A DNA stretch of 64,000 nt from Bosea vaviloviae (GTDB taxonomy: Bacteria; Pseudomonadota; Alphaproteobacteria; Rhizobiales; Beijerinckiaceae). Where the stretch lies: positions 3,091,001 to 3,155,000 of the forward strand of contig NZ_CP017147.1 in the NCBI RefSeq assembly GCF_001741865.1, in the 5' to 3' direction. Positions 25,753 through 33,886 of the stretch are shown here, one piece after another (positions within the stretch are counted from its first letter, which is position 1; each line of letters begins with the position of its first letter). The notes beneath the pieces were generated by a model. It was not told the origin of the DNA and searched no databases. It was given only the letters and a program-made list of their open reading frames with translations. The translations under genes and the position numbers were made by a program.

Positions 25753-26735
25753 AGAAGCTGATCAATGCGGTCGACAGCATCCTGTCGGAAAGCCTCCAGG
25801 GCCTGGAGGCGATCCATGGCGACATCCTGGCGCTGGGCGATGGCGGCGCCTTCGTTCGCCGCAAAGCGCTGACACCGGGCAAGGTCGCGCTGATCTCGGG
25901 CGGCGGCTCCGGCCACGAACCCCTGCATGCGGGCTTCGTCGGGGTCGGCATGCTCGACGCAGCCTGTCCAGGCCAGGTCTTCACCTCGCCGACGCCCGAC
26001 CAGATGCTCGCCGCGGTGAACGCCGTCGGCACGGCTGCCGGCTCGCTCTTCATCGTCAAGAACTATGAGGGCGACGTGATGAATTTCGAGATGGCGGCCG
26101 AGATGGCCGCGACTCCGGTGGCGACGATCATCACCGATGACGACGTTGCCGTTCCCAAATCGACCTGGTCGACCGGCCGGCGCGGCGTTGCCGGCACGCT
26201 GATCGTCGAGAAGATGGTCGGCGCGGCCGCCGAGCAGGGCCGCGAGCTCGGCGCGCTGAAGTCCCTGGGCGAGGAGGTCAACCGGCGCACCCGCTCGATG
26301 GGCGTGGCGCTCAGCTCCTGCACCGTGCCTGCGGCAGGAAAGCCGACCTTCACCCTCGCTGAGGACGAGATGGAAATGGGCGTCGGCATCCATGGCGAGC
26401 CGGGCCGCAGACGCGTGAAACTCGCATCCGCCGACGCCATCGCAGAGGAGATGATGGGCGCGATCCTCGACGACCTGTCGGTGACGAGCGGCACGCCTTG
26501 CCTGCTGCTGGTCAACGGCTTCGGCGGCACGCCCGCCATGGAGCTCTATCTGATGGCCCATGCTGCCAAACGCGTGATGGCAGGGCGGGGTCTCGCCCTC
26601 GCGCGCGGGCTGGTGGGATCCTATGTCACCTCGCTCGACATGGCGGGGTGTTCGTTGACGGTCACGGCGTTGGACGACAGCTTGACCGCGCTCTGGGACG
26701 CGCCGGTCCATACGGCTGCGCTGCGATGGGGCTAA
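25749..26735 (+). CDS. dhaK: Dihydroxyacetone kinase DHA-binding subunit DhaK
   Basis: 328 residues. It has ISGGGSGHEPLHAGFVG, NYEGDVMNFEMA and the substrate-binding His in MGVGIHGEPGRRR, which forms the hemiaminal with DHA. This is the non-fused, PTS-dependent type, since DhaL is separate and there is no DAK2 domain. It produces DHA phosphate for glycolysis/gluconeogenesis and is the last gene of the operon. Confidence 0.96.
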   Translation: MKKLINAVDSILSESLQGLEAIHGDILALGDGGAFVRRKALTPGKVALISGGGSGHEPLHAGFVGVGMLDAACPGQVFTSPTPDQMLAAVNAVGTAAGSLFIVKNYEGDVMNFEMAAEMAATPVATIITDDDVAVPKSTWSTGRRGVAGTLIVEKMVGAAAEQGRELGALKSLGEEVNRRTRSMGVALSSCTVPAAGKPTFTLAEDEMEMGVGIHGEPGRRRVKLASADAIAEEMMGAILDDLSVTSGTPCLLLVNGFGGTPAMELYLMAHAAKRVMAGRGLALARGLVGSYVTSLDMAGCSLTVTALDDSLTALWDAPVHTAALRWG

Positions 26736-26775
26736 GCCCCCGCAACCTTTGAATGTCAGCTATCGGCGCGGGGGC
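26736..26775 (+). terminator. Hairpin directly after dhaK, possible terminator
   Basis: GCCCCCGC at 26736-26743, right after the stop codon, pairs with GCGGGGGC at 26768-26775 around a 24-nt loop. There is no clear T-run, so rho-independent function is uncertain. Confidence 0.35.
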
Positions 26776-27072
26776 CAATGTCGGGTCGCGGTGTTTCGCA
26801 GGCTTTCAGGCAAGTCTGCTTTCAGGCAAGTCTTCGCGCGAGCAGGACGTCATGGCGTACGCTGACCGATGGGCGGATCGGGCGTGGGGCTCGCGGTCAT
26901 TGCGGCTCCTGGCGCGCTACGATGGCCCACGTCTCTGAGCCCAGTCCGTCAGCTAACTCCATTTTAGGCGTTTGGGGCCGGCTACCGAGCCATCTTGTAT
27001 AAGCGACTCGTATTCCAGAGGTTAAGTCGCTAGTTTAGCAGATGTGAGGTTGCGTAGCGATGAGGTGGTGTC
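26776..27072. other. Gene-free stretch after the Dha operon
   Basis: No ORF with credible start and codon use. A short near-direct repeat (ctttcaggcaagtct, twice near 26802-26832) is the only structure seen. Confidence 0.5.
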
Positions 27073-27318
27073 ATGCCGAACGCCGACGCCGTGATGATCT
27101 CGTCTTATGAAGAGCGGAAGGCTGCTGTGCTGCGAGCTGCACAGCTGATCTCATCATCGAGGGCTTCTGATGGTGAGCGGGAATTCGAGATGCTGACCGA
27201 GGCTATCGCGGACTTCGATATCCGTCAGGAAGCTCTCGGCTTCATTGAGCTCCCGCCGGCTTTCATGCGGTTCCTGTCCAGTGGGCATCAGGGTCGGGTT
27301 TCGAGCAGCCGTCGCTGA
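27073..27318 (+). CDS. Small hypothetical protein
   Basis: 81 residues from ATG 27073 with GAGGTGG a few bases upstream. It is mostly helical and charged (YEERKAAVLRAAQLI, EREFEMLTEAIADFD), with no membrane segment or known motif. It could be a small regulator or antitoxin-like protein. Its isolation and lack of family recognition leave its reality uncertain. Confidence 0.4.
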   Translation: MPNADAVMISSYEERKAAVLRAAQLISSSRASDGEREFEMLTEAIADFDIRQEALGFIELPPAFMRFLSSGHQGRVSSSRR

Positions 27319-27696
27319 GACGAAAAGGGCCGTTCGGCAGGCAGCGCGCTAGGCTCCCTGGAAGAGATCGCCATGCAGATCTCGGTGCCGGTCATGCTTG
27401 GAGCACCGGGCGGATCGTCTAACCCAAACAGAGGCAAATCGGTCCTCTGAACCTGTCTGCTGGACGAGAAGCGGGCTCTCCGCCTCGCAATCTTCAGCCC
27501 ATCGACAGCACCTGCGCGGATGTGATCTTGGGCCGCAAACCGGCGCTGGAGAGGGCATGCGCATATCGGTTGGAATGACGCTCGCGCTGGGGCGTATTGC
27601 TCAACATTTCACCGATATTTGCCTAAATAACTGCCCCATTCTGCCCTGCATTCTGAAAAATCGTCGAATTTGAAACCGTTGCGTTCGCCCCAGGTT
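27319..27696. other. Gene-free stretch before the nitrite locus
   Basis: Short ORFs on both strands have poor starts and no recognisable motif. Local base composition is lower in GC toward 27600-27680 (ccgatatttgcctaaataactg), typical of a regulatory region. Confidence 0.45.
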
Positions 27697-27712
27697 TGGC
27701 ATGGATCTTGTT
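27697..27712 (+). promoter_or_regulatory. Sigma-54-like promoter upstream of the nirB remnant
   Basis: TGGCATGGATCTTGTT keeps the GG of the -24 box and 10-bp spacing but has GT where the -12 box normally has GC. It lies about 100 bp before the nirB start codon. Nitrite assimilation genes in related bacteria are commonly RpoN/NtrC controlled, so this may be a decayed native promoter. Confidence 0.4.
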
Positions 27713-27813
27713 AGGCTTTGGTATTCCGCTGCAATGAGGCAGCGCCACCTCTGAAGCTCGACTGCGCAGCGTTGCGCGATCCAGCCAGGATCTCTCTTAC
27801 ATTCTGGATTTCC

Positions 27814-27904
27814 ATGACCAAGCAGTCGCTTGTAGTGGTGGGCAACGGCATGGCGCCGGGGCGGGCGCTGGAGAAACGCTTCGAGGCCGCGCCCGGCGCG
27901 CCGA
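27814..27904 (+). pseudogene. nirB: nirB remnant: first ~29 codons only
   Basis: ATG 27814 encodes MTKQSLVVVGNGMAPGRALE and continues to AAPGA, the start of the large subunit of NAD(P)H nitrite reductase with its FAD-binding GNGMA motif. The normal protein has about 800 residues. Here the sequence jumps at about 27903 into the middle of nirD in another frame, so a deletion of roughly 2.4 kb has removed nearly all of nirB. Confidence 0.8.
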
Positions 27905-28205
27905 CGACTTCCCGCTCCGCGGCGCTCGCGTCGTTCAAGCGCCGGGCGGCGGCATCGCCGTGTTCAAGGCGGCCGACGGGGCGATATTCGCGCTGCGCGA
28001 CCGCTTCCCGCACAAGGGCGGACCGTTGAGCCAGGGTATCGCCCACGGCCATGGCGTGACCTGCCCGCTGCACAACTGGGTGATCAGCCTGCAGACCGGC
28101 GAGGCCCAGGGCGCCGACAAGGGCTGCGTCCCGAAGATCCCAATCAGGATCGAGGGCGGCACGGTCCTGATACCGGCCGCCTTGCTGGTGCCGGCCGCCG
28201 CCTGA
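27903..28205 (+). pseudogene. nirD: nirD remnant: nitrite reductase small subunit lacking its start
   Basis: From GAC 27903 the frame reads DDFPLRGARVVQAPGGGIAV, then FPHKGGPLSQGI and CPLHNWVISLQTGEAQGAD, the Rieske-like small subunit of assimilatory nitrite reductase. About 10-15 N-terminal residues and the start are missing, and the nirB fragment enters in a different frame (+1/+2). A GTG at 27960 could start a shorter product, but without NirB it would have no partner. Confidence 0.8.
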
Positions 28206-28289
28206 ACGGCGCGCAAGCGGCGCCATCCCATCGAATTCTCGTCGGCGGTGCCGGCGCACCGTCTCACACAACGCTTCTGGGGAGCATTC

Positions 28290-29102
28290 ATGTCCTATCT
28301 CGTTCCGTCCGAATTCGTGACCAAGATGGTCGATGCCGGCGAATCCAAGATCTTCATGTCGACGCGCGACACGATCATCCGCGCCTATATGGCCGGCGCG
28401 ATCCTGGCGCTCGCCGCCTGGTTCGCCATTACAATCATCGTCCAAACCGGCATCCCGCTCGTTGGAGCCATCCTGTTTCCGGTCGGCTTCTGCATGCTCT
28501 ATCTGTTCGGCTTCGACCTGCTGACCGGCGTGTTCGTCCTGTGCCCGCTTGCCTTGATCGACAAGCGGCCGGGCGTGACCCTGAAAGGTGTGCTGCGCAA
28601 TTGGGGGCTCGTATTCCTCGGCAACTTCGGCGGCGCCTTCACCGTCGCGGTGATGGCGGCGATCGTCACCACCTTTGGCTTCTCCAAGGAGCCCGACAAG
28701 GTCGGTGTCATGCTGGGCCACATCGGCGAAGGCCGCACGCTGGGCTACGCCTCGGCCGGCGCCGCCGGCATGCTGACGTTGTTCGTCCGCGGCATGCTCT
28801 GCAACTGGATGGTCTCGGCCGGCGTGGTCGGTGCCATGATCTCGACCACCGTTACGGGCAAGGTGGTCGCGATGTGGATGCCGATCATGCTGTTCTTCTT
28901 CATGACTTTCGAACATTCGATCGTGAACATGTTCCTGTTCCCCACGGGCCTGCTGCTGGGCGGGAAGTTCACGTGGTTCGATTATATCTTCTGGAACGAA
29001 ATCCCGACCGTGGTCGGCAATCTCGTCGGCGGCCTCGCCTTCACCGGGCTGACGCTTTACGCCACGCACATCCGCACCGCGCCGAAGCGTTCCTTCGAAT
29101 GA
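28290..29102 (+). CDS. nirC: Formate/nitrite transporter family protein NirC
   Basis: 270 residues from ATG 28290 with GGGGAG upstream; an upstream in-frame ATG at 28248 lacks a ribosome site. The FNT fold has six membrane helices (e.g. LALAAWFAITIIV) with GFCMLYLFGFDLLTGVF, LRNWGLVFLGNFGGA and RGMLCNWMVSAGV. It moves nitrite across the inner membrane. It is intact although the reductase upstream is destroyed. Confidence 0.93.
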   Translation: MSYLVPSEFVTKMVDAGESKIFMSTRDTIIRAYMAGAILALAAWFAITIIVQTGIPLVGAILFPVGFCMLYLFGFDLLTGVFVLCPLALIDKRPGVTLKGVLRNWGLVFLGNFGGAFTVAVMAAIVTTFGFSKEPDKVGVMLGHIGEGRTLGYASAGAAGMLTLFVRGMLCNWMVSAGVVGAMISTTVTGKVVAMWMPIMLFFFMTFEHSIVNMFLFPTGLLLGGKFTWFDYIFWNEIPTVVGNLVGGLAFTGLTLYATHIRTAPKRSFE

Positions 29103-29156
29103 GTGCCGCGCCGGGCCTCGCCACCCTGCGGCGGGGCCCTGCCGGTATGGCAAGCG

Positions 29157-30893
29157 ATGTCGCATAAACTGACGATCTCGGTCGGCCAGCATTCCGATAG
29201 GGGACGCAAGGAGACCAATCAGGACTTCCATGGCGCCCTGATCCCGGAGGAGCCGCTGCTCGGCCTCAAGGGCATCGCGGTCGCGCTGGCCGATGGCATC
29301 AGCAGCAGCAGCGTCAGCCGGATCGCCGCCGAATCCGCGATCAAGAGCTTCCTGACCGACTATTACTGCACCTCCGAGGCCTGGTCGGTGAAGACCTCGG
29401 CGCAGCGCGTCATCGCCGCGACCAATTCCTGGCTGCACGCGCAGACACGCCGCAGCCAGCATGCCTATGAGCGCGACAAGGGCTATGTCTGCACGCTCTC
29501 GGTGCTGGTCCTGAAAGGGAGCAGCGCCCACATCTTCCATATCGGCGATTCCCGCATCTACCGCCTGTCCGGCCAGTCGCTCGAGCAGCTCACCGAGGAT
29601 CACCGCGTCAGCGTCTCGGCCGAGCAGAGCTATCTGTCGCGGGCGCTCGGCGCCAATCCGCAGGTCGAGATCGACTATCAGACGTTGCCTCTGGCGAAGG
29701 GCGACGTCTTCGTGCTGGCGACGGACGGCGTCTACGAGCATGTCGGCCCGCGCTTCGTCACCGACACGCTGGCGGCGCAAAGCGAGGCACTCGACGAAGC
29801 GGCGCGGCTGATCGCAACGGAAGCTCATGCGAGAGGCAGCGCCGACAATCTGACCGTCCAGATCGTGCGGATCGACGAATTGCCGTCAGCCGATGCCAGC
29901 GACGCTCTGGGTCGGCAGGTCGAGCTGCCGCTGCCACCGCTGCTGGAGCCGCGGATGACCTTCGACGGTTACCGCATCGTCCGGCAGCTGCACGCCAGCA
30001 GCCGCAGCCATATCTATCTCGCCGTCGACCTCGATGACGAGAGTCTGGTGGCACTGAAGATTCCGTCGATCGATCTGCGCGGCGATGAGGGCTATCTCAG
30101 GCGCTTCATGCTTGAGGAATGGGTGGCGCGCCGCCTCGACAGTGCCCATGTGCTGAAGCCGCGCAATCAGTCGCGGGCGCGCGGCTATCTCTATGTCGCG
30201 ACCGAGTTCGTCGAGGGCCGGACGCTGGCGCAATGGATGATCGACAATCCGAGGCCGGCGCTCGAGACGGTGCGTGGCATCGTCGAGCAGATCGGCCGGG
30301 GCCTGCTCGCCTTCCACCGCAAGGAGATGCTGCATCAGGACCTGCGGCCGGCCAACATCATGATCGATGCGACCGGCACGGTGAAGATCATCGATTTCGG
30401 CTCGACGCGGGTCGCAGGCGTGGCCGAGGCGAGCCCGGCAGGGGCGGAGGCGATCCTCGGTACGGCGCAGTATATGGCGCCGGAATACCTCCTCGGCGAA
30501 GGCGGCTCGCCGCGTTCCGACCTCTATTCGCTCGGTGTCATCGCTTATGAGATGCTGACCGGGCGTTTGCCCTACGGTGCCGAGATGGCCAAGACCAGGA
30601 CCCGGTCGCAGCAGCGCAAGGTGCTGTACGCGACGGCTCTCGACGAGAGCCGCGAAACTCCAGCCTGGATCGATGCTGCGCTCAGGAAGGCGGTGGATCC
30701 CGATCCGGCCAAGCGCTACGGCCTGCTCTCGGAATTCGTCTACGACCTGCGCAATCCGAACCGGGCTCTCATGTCCGTGGAACCGACGCCGCTCGTCCAG
30801 AAAAACCCGCTTCGGTTCTGGAAACTGTGCTCGCTCGCTCTCGCCGTTCTGGTCATTTACCTGCTCAGTCAGCAAGTCCCTGGCCGGCCATGA
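29157..30893 (+). CDS. Bifunctional PP2C phosphatase / Ser-Thr protein kinase, membrane-anchored
   Basis: 578 residues from ATG 29157. Residues 1-~235 are a PP2C-type phosphatase: TNQDFHGA, ADGISSSSVS, HIGDSRIYRL, ATDGVYEHV, SADNLTVQ. Residues ~255-530 are a Hanks-type kinase: VALKIP lysine, HQDLRPANIM catalytic loop (HxD with Gln instead of Arg), DFG, GTAQYMAPEYL, SDLYSLGVIAYEMLTG. A C-terminal hydrophobic helix (LCSLALAVLVIYLLS) anchors it. It follows nirC by 55 bp; in other Proteobacteria such fusions also sit next to nitrite transport genes. Confidence 0.93.
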   Translation: MSHKLTISVGQHSDRGRKETNQDFHGALIPEEPLLGLKGIAVALADGISSSSVSRIAAESAIKSFLTDYYCTSEAWSVKTSAQRVIAATNSWLHAQTRRSQHAYERDKGYVCTLSVLVLKGSSAHIFHIGDSRIYRLSGQSLEQLTEDHRVSVSAEQSYLSRALGANPQVEIDYQTLPLAKGDVFVLATDGVYEHVGPRFVTDTLAAQSEALDEAARLIATEAHARGSADNLTVQIVRIDELPSADASDALGRQVELPLPPLLEPRMTFDGYRIVRQLHASSRSHIYLAVDLDDESLVALKIPSIDLRGDEGYLRRFMLEEWVARRLDSAHVLKPRNQSRARGYLYVATEFVEGRTLAQWMIDNPRPALETVRGIVEQIGRGLLAFHRKEMLHQDLRPANIMIDATGTVKIIDFGSTRVAGVAEASPAGAEAILGTAQYMAPEYLLGEGGSPRSDLYSLGVIAYEMLTGRLPYGAEMAKTRTRSQQRKVLYATALDESRETPAWIDAALRKAVDPDPAKRYGLLSEFVYDLRNPNRALMSVEPTPLVQKNPLRFWKLCSLALAVLVIYLLSQQVPGRP

Positions 30894-31058
30894 GAATCAA
30901 TCGGAGTGGGGCACTCCGAAGAACGGTCCCGTCAGCGACCATGGGACACTGAAGCCTCCTGCACCAACCGCCTTTGCACTGCCGCCTTTGCCGATTTGTG
31001 ATCGCTTGAGGAGCGCCAATGGTGCCGGTGGGATCGGATGGAGGCCCAACGTCAGCGC

Positions 31059-31151
31059 TTGGCGCAATTCACCGGGACGTCCGACTGGCGTTTATGGGCG
31101 CAATCATCGGCAACGATGGGCGGTTGGCCCTGTCCGAGCACGGATGGCGCG
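31059..31151. repeat. Dispersed ~90-bp intergenic repeat, copy A
   Basis: Contains ttcaccgggacgtccgac, then tttatgggcgcaatcatc, gatgggcggttggccctg and tccgagca. It closely matches 41051-41143 and, over its central part, 34881-34918. All three sit just downstream of minus-strand genes. Confidence 0.75.
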
Positions 31152-31176
31152 GTTTGAGCGCGCCTGCTCACCGTCG

Positions 31177-32226
31177 TCACTGACCGAGCTTGATGTTGTT
31201 GGCTCTGATGACAGGACCCCAGCGCTCCAGTTCGGTGTCGAGGAGCGCACGGAAGTCCTGGGACGCGTTGCCGACCGGCTCCATGTACTGGACCTTCAAC
31301 TTCTCGCGGATCGCAGGTTCAGCCAGGACTTGGCGGGCTTCTCGTTCCAGCTTCGCCAGGATCGCGGGGCTCGTCCTGGCCGGTGCGACCAGCCCGATCC
31401 AGCTGTCGACCTCCACCCCGGCGATTCCTGCCTCGGCCAGCGTCGGCAAATCCGGCAGGAGGGCGGAGCGTCGTGCGGCTGTGACGGCCAGAAGCACGAT
31501 TTGACCGGTTTCGGCCTGCGGCATGACAGAGGACGCCGGCAAAACCGCAATCTGCACATCGCCACGGATCAAGGCGGTCACTGCCGCAGGCGAGCCGTTA
31601 TAGGGGACATGGACCGGCCTGGCATTGCTATTAAGGGCGATCGCCTCCACCGCCAGATGAGACAGCGACCCGTTTCCGATCGAGCCGAAGTTCAGCTTGC
31701 TCGCATCCCGCTTCAGGAGTGCGATCAACGCCTCCGTGTTTGTGACGCCGAGATCCTTGCTGACGACCAGCACGCTGGGCTGTGACGCCAAGACCGTCAC
31801 CGGCGCGAGTTCGGTCTTGGGGTCGTAGGTCATCTTGGCAAACAGCAGCGGGTTGAGGGCAAGCGGCCCGACGATGCTGACGCCGATGGTGTGTCCGTCC
31901 GGCTCGGCGCGCGCGACGCTTGCGGTTCCGAGATTGCCGCTCGCTCCCGGCTTGTTCTCGATCACGAAGGGCTGCCCGAGCTTGGCCTGGAGGCGCTCGG
32001 CCACCATGCGCGCGGCAATATCGGGGGTGGACCCCGCCGCGAAGGGCACGATGACCGTCACCTGCCGGCTCGGCCAATCCTGTGATGTCGCGGGGGACGC
32101 ATACAGCATGGCTGCGGCGGCGAAGGCCCGGAGCGTGTGCACGAGCAACCTCGCTGGCACGGCCGTGATGCAGGAAGAGGCGTTGTCTCGCCCGAGTTGC
32201 TCCTGACTGATGGCTTTCGGCTGCAT
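31177..32226 (-). CDS. Tripartite tricarboxylate transporter (TTT/Bug) solute-binding protein
   Basis: 349 residues. A long leader ends near ASPATSQDWPSRQVTVIVPFAAGSTPDIAARMVAERL, typical of the Bug family, followed by IENKPGASGNLGTASVARAEPDG and HVPYNGSPAAVTALIRGDVQ. Bug proteins bind small carboxylates in the periplasm. No TctA/TctB membrane genes are adjacent, as is common for orphan Bug genes. It follows the FAD oxidoreductase gene by 67 bp and is probably co-transcribed with it. Confidence 0.9.
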   Translation of the reverse strand: MQPKAISQEQLGRDNASSCITAVPARLLVHTLRAFAAAAMLYASPATSQDWPSRQVTVIVPFAAGSTPDIAARMVAERLQAKLGQPFVIENKPGASGNLGTASVARAEPDGHTIGVSIVGPLALNPLLFAKMTYDPKTELAPVTVLASQPSVLVVSKDLGVTNTEALIALLKRDASKLNFGSIGNGSLSHLAVEAIALNSNARPVHVPYNGSPAAVTALIRGDVQIAVLPASSVMPQAETGQIVLLAVTAARRSALLPDLPTLAEAGIAGVEVDSWIGLVAPARTSPAILAKLEREARQVLAEPAIREKLKVQYMEPVGNASQDFRALLDTELERWGPVIRANNIKLGQ

Positions 32227-32293
32227 TGCATCCTCCCGGTTTTGTCTTGTTTGTTTTGTTTGTCGTGTTGTGCGCGGGTCAGACCCTTCGCGG

Positions 32294-33574
32294 TCAGGCG
32301 GTCGCGACCGGCGGCGGCATATCTGCCGGGTCGAGCAGCGCGTCCTGGCCGGCGAGGATACGGCGCACCTCAGCAGGCTCGGCGCGTCCGTCCCGAGCGA
32401 AGCACGCCGCCGCCACGCCCGCCGCCTGGCCGGTGGCGAAGGCTGTGCCCATCACGCGCAGGGAGGCGCCGGCCTCACGATCCGCGTCCGCGGTGCGCCC
32501 GGCGGCGAACAGGTTCGGCGTGTCGGCGCTCATCAGGCAGCCGAGCGGGATATCGTAAGTGCCGCGGTCCGGCGGGTAGATGAAGCTGCTCTCGAGCGTC
32601 TCGCGATCGTGCCACTCGACCCCCCAGGAGCCGAGCGCGATGCAATCGGCAACGCGCCGCCCTTCGGTGACGTGCTGCCAGGTGAGCTGCTGGGCGCTGT
32701 TGATGTGCCGGCTCTCGCGCGTGCCGAAGTCAGGTCCTGTCGAGGAGAGGTAGGCGCGCTCCCAGCCCGGCAGCTTGCGCAGGACTTCCAGATAGGTCCA
32801 GGCCTGGGCACGCCCGCCCATCTCGGCACGCGTCATGCTGCGCGCGTCCCGGGCGTCATAATCCTCGCTGGCGAGGTAGGCGACGACGTCGCCCGACAGC
32901 GGCAGTCGGGCGATCACGCTCTTGCTTTTGGTCAGCCCGGCGACGCCGCGGTCCCGGGCCGCCGCGATGACGGCGGTGACGCTCGCGGCCGACACGTCCG
33001 CATCGGGCGAAACGCCACCGAAGCGGGTGCCGAGCGTGCCCAGGTTGACCGCGCCGTTGTTGCCGTAGCGGGTCGATGCGCCGGCGAAGAAGGCCAGGTC
33101 GCAATCGCCGCTCGCATCGACGAAGGCGTGGGCCTCCGCCGCGTGCACGCCTGAATGGTCGGCGTAGTGGACCCGCGTTACCACGTTCTCTTCGCGGTCC
33201 GCCCCCGAGACGAAGGCGTGGAGCAGCACATCCACCCCGGCCTCCCGACAGACCTCGTCGAGCGCGCGCTTGACGGCCTCGGGATCGAAGATGACGAATA
33301 CGCCGCGATGTCGCGTCGGAGGCGTCACCGCGCCCCAGCGGCGCAGCTTGGCCATGACCTGCTCGGCGACCCCGGCGACGGATTGCCGGGGCGGCTCGGC
33401 CAATGTGTAGAGCCCGCAATAGGTCAGCACGTTGCGCATCGTGGCGGCCCCGCCCAGGCAGCCGGCGGCCTCGATCAACCCGACGCGCGCGCCCGCTTTC
33501 GCGGCGCCGACGGCCGCACCGACTCCCCCGGAGCCGCCGCCCACGACGATGACGTCATACCGTTCTGGCTTCAT
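32294..33574 (-). CDS. FAD-dependent oxidoreductase
   Basis: 426 residues from ATG 33574 with AAGGAAC upstream. The dinucleotide motif VVGGGSGGVGAAVGAAKAGARVGLIEAAGCLGG is split as V-GGGSGG then LIEAAG. DASGDCDLAFFAG and AGRTADADREAGASLRVMGTAFATGQAAG follow, as in the large FAD-dependent (thiamine biosynthesis/GIDA-like) group. Substrate unknown; the Bug neighbour suggests a small organic acid or hydroxylated compound. The divergent LysR gene likely controls it. Confidence 0.9.
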   Translation of the reverse strand: MKPERYDVIVVGGGSGGVGAAVGAAKAGARVGLIEAAGCLGGAATMRNVLTYCGLYTLAEPPRQSVAGVAEQVMAKLRRWGAVTPPTRHRGVFVIFDPEAVKRALDEVCREAGVDVLLHAFVSGADREENVVTRVHYADHSGVHAAEAHAFVDASGDCDLAFFAGASTRYGNNGAVNLGTLGTRFGGVSPDADVSAASVTAVIAAARDRGVAGLTKSKSVIARLPLSGDVVAYLASEDYDARDARSMTRAEMGGRAQAWTYLEVLRKLPGWERAYLSSTGPDFGTRESRHINSAQQLTWQHVTEGRRVADCIALGSWGVEWHDRETLESSFIYPPDRGTYDIPLGCLMSADTPNLFAAGRTADADREAGASLRVMGTAFATGQAAGVAAACFARDGRAEPAEVRRILAGQDALLDPADMPPPVATA

Positions 33575-33886
33575 GTTCGTTCCTTTCCTTGTCTGGTGCC
33601 CAGCGGCTTGCGCCGGCAGCCGCCCGTTCGTGTCGGCCACTCACGGCAGAGTTCCGGGCAGCTTCGCGACGTCAGCACCGGCAGCCAGTTGCGGTTCGAG
33701 ATACGAAACTCATCGCTAACGAGCGGGCATGACCCGGTGCGATGCCGCCGGGATTCCCGAAAGGCTGCACATGAGTTGCTCAATCGGCAAGAATTCGGCG
33801 TCTCACCTTCTGCCGATGACGCTATCTGCCTCGGTGCGGTTCAAAAAGCGCCTTGTGTACGATCCAGAATTCGTGAATCGTGAATA
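33575..33886. other. Divergent regulatory region, FAD oxidoreductase / LysR
   Basis: 312 bp without a gene. A short tandem pair attcgtga-atcgtgaat lies at 33869-33885, directly before the LysR start. The likely LysR operator is here, but no single T-N11-A site stands out. Confidence 0.45.

Noticed and set aside
27711..29828. 705-codon minus-strand ORF across the nirD/nirC/kinase region
   Set aside because: Antisense to genes with unmistakable family motifs; the translated product is low-complexity and charged.
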